A stretch of 12,516 nt of DNA from Haemophilus parahaemolyticus (lineage in GTDB: Bacteria; Pseudomonadota; Gammaproteobacteria; Enterobacterales; Pasteurellaceae): NCBI RefSeq assembly GCF_018373095.1, contig NZ_JAHAHT010000049.1:1-12516 (forward strand), in the 5' to 3' direction. The translations under genes and the position numbers were made by a program. Positions 8,533 to 12,516 of the stretch are shown here, one piece after another (position 1 is the first letter of the stretch; each line of letters starts with the position of its first letter). Below the pieces are notes generated by a model, which was given only the letters and a program-made list of their open reading frames with translations, made no database searches and was not told where the DNA came from.

Positions 8533-9012
8533 ATGTTAGATATTGTTTTATATGAACCTGAAATTCCACAAAATAGCGGGAATATTATTCGACTTTGTGC
8601 AAACTGTGGCTTTCGCTTACATATGATTGAACCACTTGGTTTTACGTGGGATGATAAAAAATTAAAGCGTTCAGGCTTGGATTATCACGAGTTTGTGGAC
8701 ATCAAAAAATATAAAAACTTTGAAGATTTCTTAGCAACGGCGAAGCCAAAACGTCTCTTTGCTTTAACCACAAAAGGGGAACCGAATCATAGCGATGTAC
8801 AGTATGAACTAGGTGATTTTTTGATGTTCGGCCCTGAAAGTAGGGGGATTCCTAAAGCGATTTTAGACACGCTACCGATGTCTCAAAAAATTCGTATCCC
8901 GATGTGTAAAGATAGTCGCAGTATGAATTTATCGAACTCAGTTGCGGTAGTCGTTTATGAAGCGTGGCGACAATTCGGCTACGCCAACTCTGTGCCTCGT
9001 CAGAGTATTTAG
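8533..9012 (+). CDS. trmL: tRNA (cytidine/uridine-34 2'-O)-methyltransferase TrmL
   Basis: A SPOUT-class methyltransferase (formerly YibK) that methylates the ribose of nucleotide 34 in the two tRNA-Leu isoacceptors CmAA and cmnm5UmAA, using SAM. Length 159 aa, the usual size for this minimal, single-domain, dimeric enzyme. The knot-forming SAM site is clear: MFGPESRGIP at about residues 98-107 and KIRIPMCKDSRSMNLSNSV at 119-137, ending VYEAWRQFGY. The N-terminus MLDIVLYEPEIPQNSGNIIR is diagnostic. ATG 8533 gives this start; reading further upstream in frame would only overlap the end of mnmA. It lies 19 bases after mnmA and is closed by a terminator, so mnmA-trmL looks like a two-gene wobble-modification operon. 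Confidence 0.95.
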   Translation: MLDIVLYEPEIPQNSGNIIRLCANCGFRLHMIEPLGFTWDDKKLKRSGLDYHEFVDIKKYKNFEDFLATAKPKRLFALTTKGEPNHSDVQYELGDFLMFGPESRGIPKAILDTLPMSQKIRIPMCKDSRSMNLSNSVAVVVYEAWRQFGYANSVPRQSI

Positions 9013-9049
9013 GCTGGTAACCTATCACAATAATTCAATACATTTCTGC

Positions 9050-9084
9050 AAAAAGCGGTTAAAATCAGACCGCTTTTATTTTAT
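9050..9084 (+). terminator. Rho-independent terminator after trmL
   Basis: AAAAGCGGT (9051-9059) pairs with ACCGCTTTT (9069-9077) around a 9-base loop, followed by ATTTTAT. It lies 38 bases after the trmL stop and 23 bases before the gor start, so gor needs either a promoter inside this gap or read-through. I could not identify a convincing promoter there. Confidence 0.8.
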
Positions 9085-9100
9085 CAATAAGGAATAAAAA

Positions 9101-10471
9101 ATGACTAAACATTACGATTACGTTGCTATCGGTGGAGGTTCAGGCGGTATTGCTTCTATCAACCGTGCGGCAAGCTATGGTAAAAAATGTGCGATTATCG
9201 AAGCGAAACACTTAGGCGGAACTTGTGTAAACGTGGGCTGTGTACCGAAAAAAGTGATGTTCTACGGTGCTCATATTGCGGATGCAATCAACCAATATGC
9301 ACCAGATTATGGATTTGATGTAGAAATGAAAGGCTTTGACTATGCGAAATTGGTAGAAAGCCGCCAAGCATATATCAGCCGAATTCACACATCATACAAC
9401 AACGTATTATCAAAAAATAACGTGGACGTGTTAAACGGCTTTGCACGTTTTAAAGATGCGAAAACGATTGAAGTCACTTATGCAGACGGTTCAACTGAAT
9501 TAGTCACCGCAGATCATATCTTAATTGCTACGGGTGGTCGTCCAAGCATTCCTGCCATTGAAGGGGCAGAATATGGTATCAATTCAGATGGTGTCTTTGC
9601 TTTAAACTCATTGCCAAAACGCGTAGCGGTTGTAGGAGCTGGTTACATTGCAGTAGAAATCGCAGGCGTGTTTAATAGCTTAGGAACAGAAACGCATTTA
9701 TTTGTCCGCCAACATGCACCATTACGTAGTCAAGATCCTTATATTTTAGAAGCGTTGATGCAAGTGATGGAACAAGATAGCATTCATTTACATACACACG
9801 CACTGCCAGAGAAAGTAGTAAAAAATGCGGATGGTTCCCTCACATTGAAACTTAAAGATAGTCGAGAAACAACAGTAGATAGCCTTATTTGGGCAATCGG
9901 TCGTGAGCCTGCAACAGATGTGATCAACCTTGAAGTAACAGGGGTGAAAACAAATGAGCGTGGTCAAATTATTGTCGATAAATTCCAAAACACCAATGTA
10001 GAAGGCATTTATGCGGTGGGTGATATTATCGAAGGTGGTATTGAATTAACACCAGTTGCAGTAGCTGCAGGACGCCGTTTATCTGAGCGTTTATTCAACA
10101 ACAAACCGAATGAACACTTAGATTACAACCTGGTGCCGACCGTAGTATTTAGCCATCCACCAATTGGTACAGTGGGTTTAACCGAACCACAAGCGATTGC
10201 TCAATATGGCGAAGAGAATGTAAAAGTGTATAAATCTTCATTCACAGCAATGTATACGGCGGTAACACAACATCGCCAACCTTGCCGAATGAAGTTAGTG
10301 TGTGTTGGACCAGAAGAGAAAGTCGTCGGTTTACATGGTATCGGCTTTGGGGTTGATGAGATGATTCAAGGCTTTGCGGTAGCAATCAAGTTGGGGGCAA
10401 CCAAAGCAGACTTTGATAATACGGTGGCGATTCACCCAACAGGTTCGGAAGAATTTGTTACAATGCGTTAA
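9101..10471 (+). CDS. gor: Glutathione reductase
   Basis: A cytoplasmic FAD flavoenzyme that reduces glutathione disulfide with NADPH, keeping the GSH pool available against oxidants. Length 456 aa (E. coli 450). The FAD motif GGGSGG is at residues 11-16. The redox-active disulfide is C42 and C47 in GGTCVNVGCVPKK. The second Rossmann motif GAGYIAVE is at 179-186, with the two arginines that select NADPH over NADH at R203 and R209 (FVRQHAPLR). The second FAD motif GIYAVGD is present, and the C-terminal active-site pair is H445 and E450 (HPTGSEEF). AAGGA at 9089-9093 supports the start. The stop codon lies only 3 bases before a decayed insertion element, and no gor terminator remains, so its transcript may run into that element. 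Confidence 0.97.
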   Translation: MTKHYDYVAIGGGSGGIASINRAASYGKKCAIIEAKHLGGTCVNVGCVPKKVMFYGAHIADAINQYAPDYGFDVEMKGFDYAKLVESRQAYISRIHTSYNNVLSKNNVDVLNGFARFKDAKTIEVTYADGSTELVTADHILIATGGRPSIPAIEGAEYGINSDGVFALNSLPKRVAVVGAGYIAVEIAGVFNSLGTETHLFVRQHAPLRSQDPYILEALMQVMEQDSIHLHTHALPEKVVKNADGSLTLKLKDSRETTVDSLIWAIGREPATDVINLEVTGVKTNERGQIIVDKFQNTNVEGIYAVGDIIEGGIELTPVAVAAGRRLSERLFNNKPNEHLDYNLVPTVVFSHPPIGTVGLTEPQAIAQYGEENVKVYKSSFTAMYTAVTQHRQPCRMKLVCVGPEEKVVGLHGIGFGVDEMIQGFAVAIKLGATKADFDNTVAIHPTGSEEFVTMR

Positions 10472-10474
10472 ATG

Positions 10475-10488
10475 TTATAGAGTGGACT
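10475..10488 (+). repeat. Left terminal inverted repeat of the IS remnant
   Basis: TTATAGAGTGGACT matches the reverse complement of 11027-11040 (TTATAAAGTGGACT) at 13 of 14 bases. It begins 3 bases after the gor stop. Confidence 0.65.
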
Positions 10489-10498
10489 CGTTTTGATC

Positions 10499-10542
10499 TG
10501 CACCCCAAAAGTTGGGCTAAACAACCAACTGACTAAGGTGCA
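10499..10542 (+). promoter_or_regulatory. Leader hairpin over the orfA ribosome binding site
   Basis: Two nested stems can form: TGCACC (10499-10504) with GGTGCA (10537-10542), and AGTTGG (10510-10515) with CCAACT (10525-10530). The outer right arm overlaps the only Shine-Dalgarno-like sequence (AAGGTG, 10535-10540) before the orfA ATG at 10551. Several IS elements use such leaders to block translation of transcripts that enter from outside. Here that role is inferred. Confidence 0.5.
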
Positions 10543-10550
10543 AATTTTTT

Positions 10551-10787
10551 ATGACCAAATACAATTTCCCTTTCAAACAACAAGTCATCGAATTTTATCT
10601 TCAACATGGTAAAAATCGTTCACTTACTCGTAAACATTTTCAACTGTCCAGCAGAACATTGCGACATTGGATTCACCAATTTAATCATAGTGGAATCAAT
10701 GGGTTAGCCGTGCTGAGTAAGAAGCAAAATTACTCACCTGAATTTAAACTTAACGTGATACAAGCGGTTACACCCGAAATAGAGTGA
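10551..10787 (+). pseudogene. Truncated IS3-family orfA (helix-turn-helix protein)
   Basis: A 78-codon remnant of the orfA of an IS150-type element, which in intact copies is a DNA-binding protein of roughly 170 residues with two helix-turn-helix units, fused by frameshift to the transposase. The first unit is intact: FKQQVIEFYLQHGKNRSLTRKH, then FQLSSRTLRHWIHQFNHSGI. The start of the second module, YSPEFKLNVIQAV, is present too. After that residue the family pattern is lost (TPEIE, then TGA). In another frame, 10795-10851 reads AWQAAAKFNLNSTACRAM, which faintly recalls the second helix-turn-helix, so a frameshift plus decay is more likely than a clean deletion. No transposase follows, so it cannot transpose by itself. 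Confidence 0.75.
10760..10768 (+). repeat. DNA uptake signal core, Apl type
   Basis: Perfect ACAAGCGGT at exactly the point where the orfA remnant stops resembling its family. Confidence 0.7.
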
Positions 10788-10793
10788 GCAATA

Positions 10794-10845
10794 GGCTTGG
10801 CAAGCTGCCGCAAAATTTAATTTAAATTCTACCGCTTGCCGAGCC
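10794..10845. repeat. 12-bp inverted repeat with 28-base AT-rich loop
   Basis: GGCTTGGCAAGC (10794-10805) and GCTTGCCGAGCC (10834-10845) are inverted copies with one mismatch, which would be a G-U pair in RNA. The loop contains the palindromic AT stretch AAATTTAATTTAAATT. The right arm overlaps a one-mismatch uptake core (ACCGCTTGC, 10831-10839). It lies within the IS remnant. Confidence 0.7.
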
Positions 10846-11026
10846 ATGTAAGTAGATGGGAAGGCGGGTGAAAGATGAAGTGAAGATTGCGGAAATCAAA
10901 CCCCAACAACAATCCGAAATATGGGAACGAATTAGAGGCTTTATTAATATATCTTTAGATTGTTCTGACCGAACATTGATATTTTATTAAGAGTTGCCGA
11001 TAGGTTTATTTTCCAGAAATGTAATC

Positions 11027-11040
11027 AGTCCACTTTATAA
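11027..11040 (-). repeat. Right terminal inverted repeat of the IS remnant
   Basis: AGTCCACTTTATAA, the inverted partner of 10475-10488 (13/14). It ends 27 bases from the cmoB stop codon, and no cmoB terminator hairpin is visible in between. Confidence 0.6.
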
Positions 11041-11067
11041 GCAACTATTTTGTCTACTATGCCCTTA

Positions 11068-12030
11068 CTAAGCATTCGCCAAAATCACTGCCCGTTTTGG
11101 TGCTGGTAAGCCCTCAATAGTTTTGCTGTGATCGGTTGGATCTAAGAAATCGACCAAACTTTCATTTTCAAGCCAATCTGTTCTTCGTTGTTCTTCAAGC
11201 GTGGTAACAGCTTGATCGACACATCTCACATTTTTAAACCCCACTTTTTCCAACCAGTTAATTAAGCACGGTACGGACGGAATGAAATAAACGTTTTTCA
11301 TTTTCGCATAGCGGTCGGCAGGCACAAGGCAAGTGTTCATATCTCCATCAATGACCAGCGTTTCTAGTACCAATTCTCCACCTTTGACCAGTTGGGCTTT
11401 GAGCTGTGAAAGATGATCAAGCGGCGATTTACGGTGATACAACACGCCCATTGAAAATACCGTATCAAAGGCAGCAAGTGGTTGCATTTGTTCAATACCA
11501 AGTGGAATCAAATTCGCACGGCGATCATTACCAAGCAATTTCCGTACGACTTCAAATTGGCAAAGGAACAGCTCAGTTGGATCAATTCCTACTACCATTT
11601 TTGCCCCTTCGCCCACCATTCGCCACATATGATAACCACTGCCACAACCTACATCTAAAATCGTGCGATCTTTTAGCGGAGCAAGGTGCGGTAATACGCG
11701 ATCCCATTTAAAATCAGAACGCCATTCGGTATCGATATGGATTCCGTGTAGGTGATACGGACCTTTTCGCCATGGCATCAGCTGTTTTAAATGATGGGTA
11801 ATGCGTTGGGTTTCACCTGCTGAAAGCGGTTCGGTTGGAATGGATTCCACTTTATCTTTCAAGTTAATGCAAGCGGTCGAATTTGGCATAAAATCAACAA
11901 TTTTTGCCCATTTGGCATAGTCACCGTGGGTGGTTTTTTCCCACGCTTTGAGCTGTGCGGGAAGGGTTTCAAGCCACGCAGAGAGATTCGTGGTGGCAAT
12001 TTGTTTATAAAAAGGACGGAAGTCTATCAT
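11068..12030 (-). CDS. cmoB: tRNA U34 carboxymethyltransferase CmoB
   Basis: Transfers the carboxymethyl group of carboxy-SAM (made by CmoA) to 5-hydroxyuridine at wobble position 34, giving cmo5U in tRNAs for Ala, Val, Ser, Pro, Thr and Leu. Length 320 aa (E. coli 323). The N-terminus MIDFRPFYKQIA and the segment LMPWRKGPYHLHGIHIDTEW match the family. Residues placed like the carboxy-SAM ligands of E. coli are K89, W103 and K108. The Rossmann motif ILDVGCGSGYHMWRM begins at 124, and FSMGVLYHRKSPLDHL surrounds Y198. The C-terminus SKTIEGLPAPKRAVI is typical. In E. coli cmoA sits directly upstream; here the 195 bases upstream hold no gene, so cmoA must be elsewhere. An uptake core with one mismatch lies at 11869-11877. 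The ribosome binding site is weak. Confidence 0.96.
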   Translation of the reverse strand: MIDFRPFYKQIATTNLSAWLETLPAQLKAWEKTTHGDYAKWAKIVDFMPNSTACINLKDKVESIPTEPLSAGETQRITHHLKQLMPWRKGPYHLHGIHIDTEWRSDFKWDRVLPHLAPLKDRTILDVGCGSGYHMWRMVGEGAKMVVGIDPTELFLCQFEVVRKLLGNDRRANLIPLGIEQMQPLAAFDTVFSMGVLYHRKSPLDHLSQLKAQLVKGGELVLETLVIDGDMNTCLVPADRYAKMKNVYFIPSVPCLINWLEKVGFKNVRCVDQAVTTLEEQRRTDWLENESLVDFLDPTDHSKTIEGLPAPKRAVILANA

Positions 12031-12059
12031 ATAGAATCAAGCGTAAAAAAGAATAAGGC

Positions 12060-12088
12060 ATTTTAACAAACTTTGTTAGAAAAGCTAA
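12060..12088 (-). promoter_or_regulatory. cmoB: Probable cmoB promoter with overlapping palindrome
   Basis: Read on the minus strand, TAAAAT (12065-12060) is a good -10 box about 30 bases before the ATG. A weak -35 (TTAGCT, 12088-12083) lies 17 bases further up. The 15-base palindrome TAACAAACTTTGTTA (12064-12078; 7-bp arms around one C) covers the upstream edge of the -10 and part of the spacer, where a repressor could bind. No regulator can be named. Confidence 0.4.
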
Positions 12089-12095
12089 AAAAATT

Positions 12096-12104
12096 ACCGC
12101 TTGT
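12096..12104 (-). repeat. DNA uptake signal core, Apl type
   Basis: Perfect ACCGCTTGT (reverse-strand core) in the cmoB upstream region, outside any gene. Confidence 0.75.
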
Positions 12105-12155
12105 GAGTAAGTTCTAGGAAGAAATGACGTTAAGGCGTGATAAGCTATTGAACCT

Positions 12156-12192
12156 AATAAAAATTAGGTGAAAAAGATCTCTTTTTCACCTA
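12156..12192 (-). terminator. Terminator of the right-edge gene
   Basis: A perfect 12-bp stem, TAGGTGAAAAAG (12165-12176) with CTTTTTCACCTA (12181-12192) and a 4-base loop. On the minus strand it is followed directly by ATTTTTATT, a good T-tract. It lies 33 bases past the stop of the right-edge gene. On the plus strand there is no T-tract after the stem. Confidence 0.8.
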
Positions 12193-12225
12193 TCTCATAT
12201 TGATATACGTTTTTCTGAACAAAAT

Positions 12226-12516
12226 TTATCCCTCTTTAGGATAAAGCACTTCAGCATTAATCCAATTCACCCAAGTGTTTTCCAATAATGGAATTAAGGA
12301 GGTGCTATCTTCAACTACGGTATTTAAGGCAGATAATACCTCTTCTAAAGACGAAGGTTGTTCTTGTATATAACTTAATAGCCAAAAATCAAGTTCAGAT
12401 AAGCGTTGTTGCAGAATATTAAAATCGCTATCCCGCCATATAACAGCTTGTATAGGGTTTTCATCAAATTGTTTAAAATCGCTTGATAAAAAATCGACTT
12501 CATAGCTTTTTAAATA
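12226..12516 (-). CDS. C-terminal part of an HvfC/DUF2063-like protein (partial, runs off the window)
   Basis: An open frame of 96 codons enters from the right edge with no start inside the window and ends in TAA at 12228-12226. The visible part begins YLKSYEVDFLSSDF, then has NPIQAVIWRDSDFNILQQRL, then SELDFWLLSYIQEQPSSLEE and a tail ending WVNWINAEVLYPKEG. A 'WRD...' strand followed by an 'L-x-x-L-x-x-x-LL' helix is what I recall from the C-terminal domain of NGO1945/HvfC proteins, which carry DUF2063 at the N-terminus. They assist a DUF692 iron enzyme (HvfB/BufB type) in modifying a small cysteine-containing peptide, a RiPP linked to copper in Haemophilus. The N-terminal domain is outside the window, so the assignment is tentative. 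That this is the 3' end of a real gene is well supported by codon pattern and the terminator. Confidence 0.5.
   Translation of the reverse strand, partial: YLKSYEVDFLSSDFKQFDENPIQAVIWRDSDFNILQQRLSELDFWLLSYIQEQPSSLEEVLSALNTVVEDSTSLIPLLENTWVNWINAEVLYPKEG

Larger units (their letters stand above)
10475..11040 (+). mobile_element. Decayed IS3-family (IS150-like) insertion element
   Basis: A remnant of about 566 bases between gor and cmoB. The left end reads TGGACT (10483-10488), then a GATCTGCACCCCAAAAGTTGG leader typical of IS3/IS150 elements, then a truncated orfA. The right end is AGTCCA (11027-11032). The ends extend as a 13/14 inverted repeat (listed separately). The element is too short: a complete copy would be about 1.2-1.5 kb with orfA plus a DDE-transposase orfB, and I find no orfB coding in any frame. 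The right-end inner sequence does not mirror the left-end inner sequence, so the right part may have been lost or replaced. No clean 3-4 bp target duplication is visible. It may instead be a short non-autonomous derivative. Confidence 0.65.

Noticed and set aside
10961..10975. TGTTC/GAACA palindrome resembling a regulator site
   Set aside because: Short, inside decayed IS sequence and not in front of any gene.
11406..11711. Plus-strand open frame of 101 codons inside cmoB
   Set aside because: Antisense shadow of a well-conserved gene with no recognisable domain.
1..12516. CRISPR arrays, tRNA or rRNA genes
   Set aside because: No regularly spaced direct repeats and no recognisable tRNA or rRNA sequence were seen on either strand.

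Overview
The window comes from a gamma-proteobacterium of the family Pasteurellaceae, most likely the branch that contains Actinobacillus pleuropneumoniae, Mannheimia and Haemophilus ducreyi. Three things point there. The DNA is AT-rich. The proteins are very close to their enterobacterial and Haemophilus counterparts. The DNA-uptake-signal core of that branch, ACAAGCGGT, occurs five times without a mismatch (both strands), where about 0.1 copies would be expected by chance. I saw no copy of the H. influenzae-type core (AAGTGCGGT). I cannot name the species.

Layout, left to right. (1) Bases 1-117 hold the first ~33 codons of what looks like a LevR/PRD-type regulator. This runs abruptly, in a different frame, into a BCCT-family transporter that lacks its first ~60 residues (about 99-1946), so the left edge carries a rearrangement or assembly junction. 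(2) uup (2243-4174, +) and sppA (4232-6097, -) converge on one shared hairpin terminator built from an inverted pair of uptake-signal cores. (3) galE (6204-7220, +) diverges from sppA and ends at its own hairpin. (4) mnmA (7359-8513) and trmL (8533-9012) lie 19 bases apart on the + strand, followed by a terminator. (5) gor (9101-10471, +) follows. (6) A decayed IS3-family (IS150-like) element of about 566 bases (10475-11040) fills nearly all of the space between gor and cmoB. It holds a truncated orfA, a leader hairpin and a large internal inverted repeat. (7) cmoB (11068-12030, -) has a palindrome over its probable -10 box. (8) At the right edge is the last 96 codons of a minus-strand gene whose C-terminus resembles the HvfC/DUF2063 (NGO1945-type) family of RiPP maturation proteins, with its own terminator.

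Most genes are housekeeping: ribosome-associated ABC-F ATPase, inner-membrane protease, UDP-galactose supply for surface glycans, and glutathione redox. Three of the intact genes (mnmA, trmL, cmoB) each modify the wobble nucleotide 34 of tRNA by a different chemistry. The two places most worth a second look are the truncated transporter on the left and the possible Hvf-type peptide locus that runs off the right edge.
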